A stretch of 64,000 nucleotides of DNA from a bacterium M00.F.Ca.ET.205.01.1.1. GTDB lineage: Bacteria > Pseudomonadota > Alphaproteobacteria > Rhizobiales > Rhizobiaceae. The position numbers were made by a program, and so were the translations under genes. Location: positions 124,001 through 188,000 of the forward strand of contig SRUQ01000002.1 of assembly GCA_004791255.1 (NCBI GenBank), read 5' to 3'. The notes below the pieces were generated by a model, which searched no databases, had not been told where the DNA came from, and was given only the letters and a program-made list of their open reading frames with translations. Positions within the stretch are counted from its first letter, which is position 1; each line of letters begins with the position of its first letter. Shown here piece by piece: positions 56,443 through 64,000 of the stretch.

Positions 56443-58611
56443 TCAGCTTCTCACGATCAGAGGCGCCAATCCCTCGTGGCGGTCGGCCAGGAACGCGCCG
56501 ACACGGTCCCCTACCCGCTGGAACGTCAGATCGACTTCCGTGCCTGCCACGGCGAGATGGCGGATCACCAGATTGTCGATGCCGATCGGCAGCCGTGGCC
56601 GCGTGACGTGGATTTCGCCGGCCAGGCCGTCGATCCGAAGGCCGAGACAGGCTTGCATGAGCATGAAGGCGGAGCCCGCCGACCAGGCTTGCGGCAGGCA
56701 GGCGACAGGATAGGCGATTGGTGCCTCGCCGGGTGCGCGGGTGAAGCCGCAGAAAAGTTCAGGCAGCCGCATGTTGAAATGGACGGCGGACTCGAACGTA
56801 CCGCTCATCAGCCGTACCACGCTGTCGCGGATGCCGTATCGCGCCAGGCCGGCCGCGCAGATCGCGGTGTCGTGCGGCCAGATGGAACCGTTGTGGTACG
56901 ACATCGGATTGAAGAATATCGCATCGTCGGCCAGCGTTCTGAGGCCCCAGCCGGTATGGAACGAAGCCGACAGGAGTTGATCGGCGACGATGCGGGCGCG
57001 ATCCGGATCGGCAAGGCCGACAAAGAGCAGATGGCCGGCATTGGAGGTGCGCACCTTGCAAGGCTGACCGTCGCCGTCGAGCGCCAGCGCGTAGTAGCCG
57101 AGATCCTCGATCCAGAACTGGCTTTCCACCCGTTGGCGGATCGCCTCGGCCCGCACCTCCCAGTCCTCGGCTCTTTCCGACTCGCCCCGCAAGCGGGCGA
57201 GTTTCGCCAAGCCCTGGAACGCCGCGAAAACATAGCCCTGCACCTCGACCAGCGCGATCGGTCCCTTCGGGATACGGCCATCGGCATGGAAGACGGAATC
57301 GAAACTGTCCTTCCAACCCTGGTTGGCGAGGCCCGATTCGGCGGCACGCCTGTAGGTGACGAAGCCCGTCGGCTGGCTTGCCGCCTCGATCCATTCGGCG
57401 GCCGCGCAGAGCGATGGCCACAGGCCATCGATGAAGGCCATATCGCCGGTGCGCTCCGCATAGGCGCAAGCAAGATGGATATAGAGCGGCGTGGTGTCGA
57501 CGCCGCCATAGTAGCGGCCGAACGGCAGCTCGCTCAGCGCCGTCATCTCGCCCTTGCGGGTCTCGTGCATGATCTTGCCTGGCTGCGAATCGCTGAAGGG
57601 CGAGGTCTCGGTCGCCTGGTGCTGGGCAAGAAAGGCAAGCACACCGCGCGCCAGCCCGGGGTTGATCCAGAGCATCTGCAAGGCCGAGATCACCCCGTCG
57701 CGGCCAAACGCCGTCGAGAACCACGGTATGCCGGCATAGGGGTAAGGGCCGGTCGCCAGTTCCGTGGTGAGCAGCGCCACATCGGCTCGGGCCCGCTCGA
57801 TCCAGTCGTTGAACACCCTGCCTGAACTGTGCAGCGTCGCGCCATGCCGGCGCTTGGCGCGCATGCCGAAGCGCGCGCGGGCGGCCGCGGCGCGAAACCG
57901 GTCGCGATTGGGAGCATCCGCCATCTCGCCGCCGACCTCGACATAGAGCGTTTTGCGGCTGCGTTTGGTGACGGCGATGAGGAAATCCGCCCGGTCGGCG
58001 GTCAATTGATCGGGTGTCTGAGAGAACGATATCGCCGACGTCCTCACGATCTTGTCCAGGCCTTCATAGCGCAGCAACACCGAATCCTGATCCACTTCGG
58101 CCGTGTGGGCGGTGCCGCGCTTGGCGCGGGTCGAACCGCGAACCTCGAACATGTCGCGAAAATCCGCGCCAAAGCGCAGCGAAAGCAGCACGGTCGAATG
58201 TTCCTGGCTGTAGTTGGAAAGCGTCAGGCGTTCATACAGACGGTCCTGCCACAACAGCCGGACGCGCTCGATGTGGATCGCGCCCTGTGGGATCGGCCGG
58301 CCGCCGGCGCTGTCGATCGGCAGATTGGTCAGATTGGTGGTGAAAAGGACATTGTCCTGGCTAAGCGAGGCGCCAAGCAGCGACGTCGAACGGCCGCCGA
58401 CGACGAGGCGGAATTCGGACAGCACGCGCGTATCGTCGCGGAAAAAGCCATCACCGACGCCGCGTATGTCGCCATAGGCATCGGCGACCGCGAAACAGTC
58501 GCCATGCTTGAGGGCGAAGAGCCGGTGCGGCTCGCGGGGCGCGGTCTCATCCAGCGAGGCCAGGGCGATTGCTGGATCGAGCTTGCGTTCGTCGAGTTGG
58601 GTGATGCTCAA
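56443..58611 (-). CDS. Amylo-alpha-1,6-glucosidase / glycogen-debranching-type glycosidase
   Basis: 722 residues from the TTG at 58611 (LSITQLDER). The N-terminal GDE_N_bis domain spans about 40-230 (FALKHGDCFAVADAYGDIRG). The (alpha/alpha)6-barrel follows with PYAGIPWFSTAFGRDGVISA, typical of glycogen-debranching enzymes (family GH133-like). C-terminal blocks are YHNGSIWPHDTAICAAGLAR and CLPQAWSAGSAFML. The glycan substrate is unknown since no glycogen genes are nearby, but the cluster includes a GT4 enzyme and OtsAB. ATG at 58707 is an alternative start overlapping the GT4 gene. It lies 40 bp after GT4. Confidence 0.9.
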   Translation of the reverse strand: MSITQLDERKLDPAIALASLDETAPREPHRLFALKHGDCFAVADAYGDIRGVGDGFFRDDTRVLSEFRLVVGGRSTSLLGASLSQDNVLFTTNLTNLPIDSAGGRPIPQGAIHIERVRLLWQDRLYERLTLSNYSQEHSTVLLSLRFGADFRDMFEVRGSTRAKRGTAHTAEVDQDSVLLRYEGLDKIVRTSAISFSQTPDQLTADRADFLIAVTKRSRKTLYVEVGGEMADAPNRDRFRAAAARARFGMRAKRRHGATLHSSGRVFNDWIERARADVALLTTELATGPYPYAGIPWFSTAFGRDGVISALQMLWINPGLARGVLAFLAQHQATETSPFSDSQPGKIMHETRKGEMTALSELPFGRYYGGVDTTPLYIHLACAYAERTGDMAFIDGLWPSLCAAAEWIEAASQPTGFVTYRRAAESGLANQGWKDSFDSVFHADGRIPKGPIALVEVQGYVFAAFQGLAKLARLRGESERAEDWEVRAEAIRQRVESQFWIEDLGYYALALDGDGQPCKVRTSNAGHLLFVGLADPDRARIVADQLLSASFHTGWGLRTLADDAIFFNPMSYHNGSIWPHDTAICAAGLARYGIRDSVVRLMSGTFESAVHFNMRLPELFCGFTRAPGEAPIAYPVACLPQAWSAGSAFMLMQACLGLRIDGLAGEIHVTRPRLPIGIDNLVIRHLAVAGTEVDLTFQRVGDRVGAFLADRHEGLAPLIVRS

Positions 58612-58651
58612 GAGGATTGTCCCGTGCTTGTTGCTCAACGGGTGCGGCGCG

Positions 58652-59713
58652 CTAAGACGCCTTGGCCCGCTGCCGGGCTTCGATCGCCCGGGAATAGGCC
58701 GCGACATAGTCCCGGGCCATGCGGTCGGCGGTAAAGCGCCGTTCGAAAACCGCTCTGATTTGCCGCCTGTCGAGTTGCAGGAGAGCCGGCATGGTGGCAA
58801 CGGCGTCCTCTGTAGTCTCGACGACAAAACCGGTCACGCCGTGGTCGATGATTTCGGGCATGGCGCCACAACTCCAGGCCATGACGGGCGTTCCGCAGGC
58901 CATCGCCTCGATCACGGCAAGGCCGAACGGCTCAGGCCAGTCGATGGGGAACAGCAAGGCGGCGGCGTTGCCGAGAAACCTGCTCTTTTGATCTTCGCCG
59001 ATCTCGCCGACGAATTCGATGCGATCGCCATCGATCAGCGGCTCGACGACTTCCTCGAAATAGGCCCGATCGCCGTCGCCCACCTTGGCCGCGAGCTTGA
59101 GTTTCAGGCCGGTACGCCGGGCGATTTCGATCGCCCTGTCCGGACGCTTGTCGCGCGACATCCTGCCGAGGAAGGCCAGATATCCGCCATCGGCGCCGGC
59201 TTCGAAATCGGGCTCATAAAGATCAAGCGGCAACCCGTGATGGATCGTCGCAAGCCAGTTGGCGGAGGCAAAGCGTGCTCGCTGGCTGCGCGAAATGGAG
59301 ATCATCGGGAATTGGGGGAACCGGCCATAGGCCTGCGCGAGATCCGCGTAGTCCAGCCTGCCATGCGGTGTCGTCACCGTCCGCCCCGGCATTTCGCGAA
59401 AGAATGGGAAATGCAGGAAATGGCTGAGATGGAAATGGATGATATCGAAATCGTCGGCCCGCTTCCGCACCTCGTCGAGCATCGACAGATGCGCGGCGAT
59501 CTCCGATTTCAATGGTCTGGGATCGAGACGAAGCGCCCGCTCGCGGCAGGCGACAAGCCTGGCGGAGGTTCTGGCATCGCCGCTGGCAAACAGCGTCACG
59601 TCGTGGCCGAGATCGACCAACGCCTCGACGAGATAGGAAATGATGCGTTCCGTGCCGCCGTAAAGCCTTGGCGGCACGGATTCGTACAGCGGCGCGACAT
59701 GGGCGATTCTCAC
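58652..59713 (-). CDS. Family 4 glycosyltransferase (GT-B fold)
   Basis: 353 residues from a GTG start (encoded at 59711-59713), reading VRIAHVAPLYESVPPRLYGG, whose family counterpart begins MRIA. GGGGGACG lies upstream. Donor-side motifs are FLGRMSRDKRPDRAIEIAR and FPIDWPEPFGLAVIEAMACG, with the E-x7-E arrangement, and TPVMAWSCGAMPEII. It probably transfers a sugar from a nucleotide sugar to an unknown acceptor. ATG at 59779 is an alternative. It heads the GT4-debranching-OtsA-OtsB order on the minus strand. Confidence 0.88.
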   Translation of the reverse strand: MRIAHVAPLYESVPPRLYGGTERIISYLVEALVDLGHDVTLFASGDARTSARLVACRERALRLDPRPLKSEIAAHLSMLDEVRKRADDFDIIHFHLSHFLHFPFFREMPGRTVTTPHGRLDYADLAQAYGRFPQFPMISISRSQRARFASANWLATIHHGLPLDLYEPDFEAGADGGYLAFLGRMSRDKRPDRAIEIARRTGLKLKLAAKVGDGDRAYFEEVVEPLIDGDRIEFVGEIGEDQKSRFLGNAAALLFPIDWPEPFGLAVIEAMACGTPVMAWSCGAMPEIIDHGVTGFVVETTEDAVATMPALLQLDRRQIRAVFERRFTADRMARDYVAAYSRAIEARQRAKAS

Positions 59714-59892
59714 GAGCCGGCGTCCCCCAAAATGAACATCATGGATCGGAAATGCTTCAGCAGCAGGATCGTTCCTCAACGGCGCAAGATCGCCTTGAGA
59801 GCGCGGTGCCGATAGTTGACGTTGTCGCGTCCCGTCCTAATTCAGGCTTGGCGCCTTGCGTGTTGCGCGGCGCAGCACGACAGGAGGTTCCG

Positions 59893-60366
59893 TTGCAGCA
59901 TCAGGAGGACATCGCGGCCCGGCGACTGGACATGGTCATCGAGCAATATGTCGAATCCAGAAAGCGACGCTACGGCTATGTGGCAACCGACCAGGCGTCC
60001 AGGGTGATCCGCAGGATCCTGAATCCTGACGTGTCCGACCACGAGTTGGACGACAGGGTGGCGGCCCTCGCCGTCAAGAACGGCCTGGCGGTCGTCTTCG
60101 ACCGCGGTGTCAGGCAAACGGGTGCGGAAGCCGACCTGGATAGAAAGGAATCGACAATGCGCGCACCAACGGAAACGCAGGATGTCGTCGGCGCGGCCGA
60201 TGCCATCCTCGCCCAGCCGGAGCCCATCTTGTCGATGGACGCGGCAATTGCATTGTTGCGCCAACGCACCGGCACCAAACGATCGGATGCCGATCTCGAG
60301 GGCCTGCTGACGAAGAAAGCGGCCGTCCTCGGCATTGACCTGTCGCGTGGTCCGCGTAGTCATTGA
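59893..60366 (+). CDS. Hypothetical protein with possible internal repeat
   Basis: 157 residues from a TTG preceded by AGGAGG (59882-59887), five bases away, which decides the start. The protein is soluble and charged. Two similar segments, SDHELDDRVAALAVKNGLAV and SDADLEGLLTKKAAVLGIDL, suggest a duplication of an acidic helical unit. No family recognised. It is divergent from the GT4 gene and stops just before tRNA-Lys. Confidence 0.6.
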   Translation: MQHQEDIAARRLDMVIEQYVESRKRRYGYVATDQASRVIRRILNPDVSDHELDDRVAALAVKNGLAVVFDRGVRQTGAEADLDRKESTMRAPTETQDVVGAADAILAQPEPILSMDAAIALLRQRTGTKRSDADLEGLLTKKAAVLGIDLSRGPRSH

Positions 60367-60385
60367 GTGGATCGACGCTGGAACT

Positions 60386-60461
60386 TGGTGAGCGCGATGG
60401 GATTCGAACCCATGACCTACTGATTAAAAGTCAGTTGCTCTACCGGCTGAGCTACGCGCTC
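60386..60461 (-). tRNA. tRNA-Lys (anticodon TTT)
   Basis: The minus strand folds as a full cloverleaf of 76 nt: acceptor GAGCGCG with CGCGCTC, D-arm GCTC...GAGC, anticodon stem-loop CTGACTTTTAATCAG with TTT in the loop, T-arm ATGGG-TTCGAAT-CCCAT, discriminator A and encoded CCA (60386-60388). Confidence 0.97.
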
Positions 60462-60466
60462 CCGCG

Positions 60467-60767
60467 GGCTCGAAAAGGCCGCCCTCGAAATTGCGCGGAA
60501 CATAGGGAGAGTGCCGCGACCGGTCAACCGGAAAAACAGCGTCCACAAGCCACGCTTTTCGAACAGCCTCACCTTGCCTTCGATCGACCGCATTGATCAA
60601 GAGGGGCACGGACACTGCTGGCCAGTCGACGGAGCTTTTGAGCCGCCACTGACACACCTGAGAACCATTACAAATCAGTAACTTGGCGGTTGACGAGGAA
60701 CCATCGGCGAGATCACCCGTTAGCTCGCCACAAGGGATGTCAATAACCCTCTCCAAGGAGAAAGACC
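60467..60767. other. Intergenic region upstream of the BA14K gene
   Basis: No reading frame with credible protein features is present. The 3' end holds the BA14K ribosome-binding site (AAGGAG at about 60755) and AT-richer promoter-like DNA (CATTACAAATCAGTAAC at about 60665). I see no other signal. Confidence 0.5.
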
Positions 60768-61229
60768 ATGAACAAGGTCATAGCGGGTCTGCTGGCGACC
60801 ACATTGTCAGCTTCGTTCGCGGTGGCGGTCGCAATGCCGGCCGATGCGGCACAGTCCTATATGCCGATGGCGGCAACGGTTTCGTCTGGCACGCAGACGG
60901 TGGACTACAAACCTTGGATGAAGCACCGCAATTTCCGCGGCAATCGCAATTTCAACCGGGGCGACGACGGCGCTTACTGGAACGGTCATCGTGGCTATCG
61001 CGAATACCGCCACGGCTATCGGCGCCACGGCGATTTCTGGTTCCCGCTGGCAGCTTTTGCGACCGGCGCTCTGATAACCGGCGCGATCGTCAACAGCGAG
61101 AACAACCGCGTCTATGAAGGCAATGCTCACGTGCAGTGGTGCTACGATCACTATCGGAGCTACCGGGCTTCGGACAACACCTTCCAGCCGAATTACGGGC
61201 CGCGGAAGGAGTGCCGCTCGCCCTACTAA
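60768..61229 (+). CDS. BA14K-like secreted protein
   Basis: 153 residues with a signal peptide ([20 protein letters not shown], cleavage near ADA). A His/Arg/Gly/Tyr-rich middle ([20 protein letters not shown]) precedes a hydrophobic segment [19 protein letters not shown]. The C-terminal BA14K motif is [20 protein letters not shown] followed by [13 protein letters not shown], with the family's two cysteines. The Brucella BA14K protein is immunogenic and lectin-like. AAGGAG precedes the ATG. A terminator follows. Confidence 0.92.
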   Translation: MNKVIAGLLATTLSASFAVAVAMPADAAQSYMPMAATVSSGTQTVDYKPWMKHRNFRGNRNFNRGDDGAYWNGHRGYREYRHGYRRHGDFWFPLAAFATGALITGAIVNSENNRVYEGNAHVQWCYDHYRSYRASDNTFQPNYGPRKECRSPY

Positions 61230-61256
61230 GCTGGCTTAAACGCCAAACCACGGAGA

Positions 61257-61288
61257 GGCTCGCGTCGGCAACGGCGCGAGCCTTTTTT
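61257..61288 (+). terminator. Rho-independent terminator of the BA14K gene
   Basis: GGCTCGCG (61257-61264) pairs with CGCGAGCC (61275-61282), followed by six T (61283-61288). Confidence 0.9.
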
Positions 61289-61301
61289 GACGCAGGATTT
61301 G

Positions 61302-61778
61302 TCAGCTGGCCCAGGTCACGTTTTTGAAGATGAGGTAAAGACCACCGCCTTCACCGCGCGGAGAACGATAGGCGCCAAGCGCGTTGCAGATTCGTACCAT
61401 GGCTCCCGTCAAACCCCAGCCGAGCGCCTCCAGATCGCTGCTCATGTCCTTAACATAGCGATTCCGAAGGTCGTCGATGGCGTTTTCCTCGCCGAAGGAA
61501 CGAACGCGCTTTGCGTCGACAAGGACGTCGCCAGGCAGGTTTGAATTCGCCCAACCCCACATCCAGTTGCCGGCGTTGGCACTTGTAGAGCCGGCAATCT
61601 GGATTTCGCTGACGACTTTGACGACCCCTTGGTCTGAGAACTGCATAACTCCAGTCGTCAGGTCGCAGTCATAGCGCGGCCAGTGGCCGAGGCGGAACTC
61701 CTTCTCCAGATGGGCATTCTTGGCGGTGAGCTGCTCGAAAGCCTCGTCGCGCCAACCTCCGTACCAGTCTGGCTGCAT
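61302..61778 (-). CDS. DUF6882-like protein
   Basis: 158 residues from MQPDWYGGWRDEAFEQLTAK. FRLGHWPRYDCDLTTGVMQF and GNWMWGWANSNLP resemble the DUF6882 family by recollection (Trp-Gly-Trp-Ala-Asn is its most obvious motif); function unknown. GGGGAGGG lies about 4 bases before the ATG at 61778, which decides the start. It is 29 bp after glpK on the same strand and converges on the BA14K gene's terminator, so it may be transcribed with glpK. Confidence 0.7.
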   Translation of the reverse strand: MQPDWYGGWRDEAFEQLTAKNAHLEKEFRLGHWPRYDCDLTTGVMQFSDQGVVKVVSEIQIAGSTSANAGNWMWGWANSNLPGDVLVDAKRVRSFGEENAIDDLRNRYVKDMSSDLEALGWGLTGAMVRICNALGAYRSPRGEGGGLYLIFKNVTWAS

Positions 61779-61807
61779 GCACCCTCCCCAAGTCGCAGAG
61801 ATAATCG

Positions 61808-63301
61808 TTATGGCACGCTCAGCGTTCTGTGCACAGCGTCGCGCCAGCCTGCCAGCTTGGCCCAGCGCGTAGCGGGATCCATGTCCGGCTTGAAACGTCG
61901 GTCGAGAGCCCAGCTCTTGGCGAATTCTGCGGCCTTCGGCCAGACGCCCGCCTTCGACCCGGCGAGCCATGCGGCGCCAAGAGCGGTGGTCTCCAGGATG
62001 GTAGGCCGGTCGACCGGTGCGTCGAGGATGTCGGCTAGGCGCTGCATCGTCCAGTCGGAGGCGACCATGCCACCATCGACCCGAAGCACGGTCTTGGCTG
62101 ACGTGCCCTTCCAGTCCTTGCGCATGGCGTCCAGCAGATCGCGCGTCTGGTAGGCGACGGATTCGAGTGCTGCGCGCGCGAACTCCGCCGGGCCGGAATT
62201 GCGGGTCAACCCGAAGATGGCGCCGCGCGCCTCGGCGTCCCAGTGCGGAGCGCCCAGCCCGACGAAAGCCGGCACCAGATAGACGTTCTGCGTCGGGTCG
62301 GCCTCGGCCGCCAGCTTGCCGCTGTGCTCGGCCTTGCCGATGACCTTGATGCCGTCACGCAGCCATTGCACGGCTGCACCCGCAATGAAGATCGAACCCT
62401 CCAGCGCATAGGTCGTCTTGCCGTTCAGCCGGTAGGCGATGGTGGTGAGCAGCCGGTTCTTCGAGCGCACCAGATCGGCTCCGGTGTTGAGCAGCGCAAA
62501 ACAGCCGGTGCCGTAAGTGGATTTCATCATGCCCGGTTCGAAACAGGCCTGGCCGATGGTCGCCGCATGCTGGTCGCCGGCCACGCCAAGGATTTTTATC
62601 TCGGCGCCGAACAGGGTTTTTTCCGTGATTCCATAATCATCTGCGCAGTCTTTTACGTCAGGAAGTATTTTTGCCGGGATGCTGAGGATGGCCAAAAGCT
62701 CGTCGTCCCAGACATTCTTCTCGATGTTGTAGACCAGCGTCCGCGAGGCGTTGGTGGCGTCGGTGGCGTGGACCTTGCCGCCGGTCAGCCGCCAGATCAG
62801 AAAGCTGTCGATAGTGCCGGCGAGCAGTTCGCCCTTCTCGGCGCGTTTTCTGGCACCCTTCACCTTGTCCAGCATCCAGGCGATCTTGGTGCCAGAGAAA
62901 TAGGGGTCGAGCAGTAGGCCGGTCTTGCGGGTGAATTTTTTCTCCAGGCCCTGCTTCTTGAGCTTTTGGCACAGCGGCGCCGTGCGGCGGTCCTGCCAGA
63001 CGATGGCGTTGTGGATCGGCTTGCCGGTCGCCTTGTCCCAGATGACGACGGTCTCGCGCTGGTTGGTGATCCCGATAGCGGCGACCTCGGAGGCGTTCCG
63101 GCCCGCGGCTTTCAGCGCCGCCTTGACCGTCGTCAGCACGCTCGCCCAGATTTCTTCCGGATCGTGCTCGACCCAGCCCGAGGCCGGATAGTGCTGGGTG
63201 AATTCCTTCTGGCCGGTGCCGGCGACCTTCATGTCCTTGTCGAACAGGATCGCCCGGGTTGATGTCGTTCCCTGGTCGATCGCCAGCACAAAACCGCTCA
63301 T
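61808..63301 (-). CDS. glpK: Glycerol kinase
   Basis: 497 residues, FGGY family, phosphorylating glycerol to glycerol-3-phosphate. [16 protein letters not shown] is the N-terminal phosphate motif and [19 protein letters not shown] follows. [13 protein letters not shown] and the C-terminal [20 protein letters not shown] block complete the FGGY signatures. It lies 92 bp after the gene for a periplasmic binding protein, an arrangement that fits a glycerol-uptake and use locus. Confidence 0.97.
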   Translation of the reverse strand: MSGFVLAIDQGTTSTRAILFDKDMKVAGTGQKEFTQHYPASGWVEHDPEEIWASVLTTVKAALKAAGRNASEVAAIGITNQRETVVIWDKATGKPIHNAIVWQDRRTAPLCQKLKKQGLEKKFTRKTGLLLDPYFSGTKIAWMLDKVKGARKRAEKGELLAGTIDSFLIWRLTGGKVHATDATNASRTLVYNIEKNVWDDELLAILSIPAKILPDVKDCADDYGITEKTLFGAEIKILGVAGDQHAATIGQACFEPGMMKSTYGTGCFALLNTGADLVRSKNRLLTTIAYRLNGKTTYALEGSIFIAGAAVQWLRDGIKVIGKAEHSGKLAAEADPTQNVYLVPAFVGLGAPHWDAEARGAIFGLTRNSGPAEFARAALESVAYQTRDLLDAMRKDWKGTSAKTVLRVDGGMVASDWTMQRLADILDAPVDRPTILETTALGAAWLAGSKAGVWPKAAEFAKSWALDRRFKPDMDPATRWAKLAGWRDAVHRTLSVP

Positions 63302-63329
63302 TCCGATGTCCTCCGCCTCGATACGAACA

Positions 63330-63382
63330 GGGGAGACGGCAACGCGCCGCCTCCCCCAATCTCACACGGGCGCGAACGCCCG
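63330..63382 (-). repeat. Two intercistronic hairpins between the binding-protein gene and glpK
   Basis: GGGGAG-A-CGGC with GCCG-C-CTCCCC (63330-63356) and CGGGCG-CGAA-CGCCCG (63367-63382) each form a stem-loop. They lie directly after the binding-protein stop. No U-run follows, so they probably stabilise the upstream message rather than terminate it. Confidence 0.55.
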
Positions 63383-63393
63383 CATAGACAGTC

Positions 63394-64000
63394 TTACTTC
63401 TGCCAGCTCTTCACCAGTTCGTCGTAGTTGATGGTGATCGGCTTTTCCTTCTCGTTCTCGATCTTCAGCTGAGGCGCGAGATTGCCCTTCTTGACCGCGT
63501 CGGCGTTCCAGTAGGCAAGATCATGCTCTTCGGCCATCTTCGGGCCGATGTCGCCCTGGACGCCCGACTTTTCGATGCGGGTCATGACCTTTTCCTGCTC
63601 GCCGCAGAGCGAGTCCATCGCTTCCTGCGCCGTCTTGGCGCCGGACGAGGCATCGCCGATCGCCTGCCACCAGAGCTGTGCCAGCTTCGGATAGTCAGGC
63701 ACGTTGGTGCCGGTCGGCGACCACTGGACGCGGGCCGGCGAGCGGTAGAACTCGATCAGACCACCGAGCTTCGGAGCCCGTTCGGTGAAGCTCTTGTCGT
63801 GGATCGTGCTCTCGCGGATGAAGGTCAGGCCGACATGGCTCTTCTTCACGTCCACGGTCTTCGAGGTGACGAACTGCGCGTAGAGCCAGGCGGCCTTGGC
63901 GCGGTCGGTCGGCGTCGACTTCATCAGCGTCCAGGAACCGACGTCCTGGTAGCCAAGCTTCATGCCGTCCTTCCAGTAGACACCATGCGGCGACGGAGCC
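63394..64000 (-). CDS. glpV: ABC transporter solute-binding protein, C-terminal part (GlpV-like)
   Basis: The frame is open from 63394 to the right edge, so the N-terminus lies outside. About 200 residues are visible, beginning APSPHGVYWKDGMKLGYQDV. VGSWTLMKSTPTDRAKAAWL and YAQFVTSKTVDVKKSHVGLT are typical of periplasmic sugar- or glycerol-binding proteins. The neighbouring glpK suggests glycerol, as in the rhizobial glpSTPQUV system, where the binding protein is GlpV. That name rests on context and should be treated as likely. Confidence 0.8.
   Translation of the reverse strand, partial: APSPHGVYWKDGMKLGYQDVGSWTLMKSTPTDRAKAAWLYAQFVTSKTVDVKKSHVGLTFIRESTIHDKSFTERAPKLGGLIEFYRSPARVQWSPTGTNVPDYPKLAQLWWQAIGDASSGAKTAQEAMDSLCGEQEKVMTRIEKSGVQGDIGPKMAEEHDLAYWNADAVKKGNLAPQLKIENEKEKPITINYDELVKSWQK

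Noticed and set aside
56407..57825. 472-residue plus-strand frame
   Set aside because: Antisense shadow of the debranching-type glycosidase.
60363..60596. 77-residue plus-strand frame containing GIRTHDLLIKSQLLYRLSYA
   Set aside because: This is translated antisense tRNA-Lys, a well-known annotation artefact.

Overview
The window is chromosomal DNA of a rhizobial alphaproteobacterium, most probably Mesorhizobium or a close relative in Phyllobacteriaceae (inferred from protein types, not from a database search). Pointers are high GC, a direct-repeat LexA box (GAAC-N7-GAAC), an EipB-type envelope protein, a BA14K-like protein, LpxI instead of LpxH, rhizobial-type intergenic palindromes, a phasin, a pyrB plus non-catalytic dihydroorotase pair, and a glycerol ABC transporter/glpK locus. 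Almost everything is core chromosome. I found no insertion sequence, prophage, integrase, CRISPR array or rRNA. There is one tRNA (Lys-TTT).

Layout. 1-2.1 kb: kynureninase (runs off the left edge) divergent from a GntR regulator. 2.1-8.4 kb: lexA with its LexA box, convergent comEC, then gltX and citrate synthase. 8.4-19.8 kb: one long minus-strand block for the cell envelope and nucleotide/translation housekeeping, in transcription order pyrH-frr-uppS-cdsA-rseP-bamA-lpxD-fabZ-lpxA-lpxI-lpxB. The dxr and skp genes often found in this block are missing. 19.9-22.6 kb: an aldo/keto reductase, a secreted SnoaL-like protein and a LysR regulator sit between pyrH and tsf-rpsB (22.6-24.5 kb). 24.6-30.1 kb: LysE exporter, DUF4031, EipB, RidA, a glycerophosphodiesterase, a FemAB-like acyltransferase, a HIT protein and a CPT-like kinase.

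30.2-40.7 kb: clpS-clpA, a phasin with a striking double-dyad operator, a D,D-carboxypeptidase with a SPOR domain, a membrane DnaJ protein, DUF1489, L-serine dehydratase, an orphan RutB-type amidohydrolase, DUF599 and a YdcF protein. 40.8-46.7 kb: gatC-GNAT-gatA, a radical SAM enzyme translationally coupled to a small secreted four-cysteine protein, UPF0173 hydrolase, ruvX and a pair of small membrane proteins. 46.8-53.6 kb: an AidB-like acyl-CoA dehydrogenase, pyrB-pyrX, a small methyltransferase, plsY-dprA. 53.7-59.7 kb: a carbohydrate cluster in the order GT4 glycosyltransferase, glycogen-debranching-type glycosidase, membrane-anchored OtsA-like synthase and OtsB. 59.9-64 kb: a small unknown protein, tRNA-Lys, BA14K protein, a DUF6882-like protein, glycerol kinase and the C-terminal part of a periplasmic sugar/glycerol-binding protein that runs off the right edge.

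Functional links. The 8.5-19.8 kb block joins lipid A synthesis, outer-membrane protein insertion, phospholipid and undecaprenyl precursors. gltX with gatCA fits the indirect route to Gln-tRNA. lexA, ruvX, dprA, comEC and an AidB-like protein give scattered DNA repair and DNA uptake functions. The best leads are modest rather than spectacular: the radical SAM/secreted-protein pair, the phasin operator, the pseudo-dihydroorotase, the trehalose/debranching cluster, and a repeat that has supplied the last codons of lpxB.
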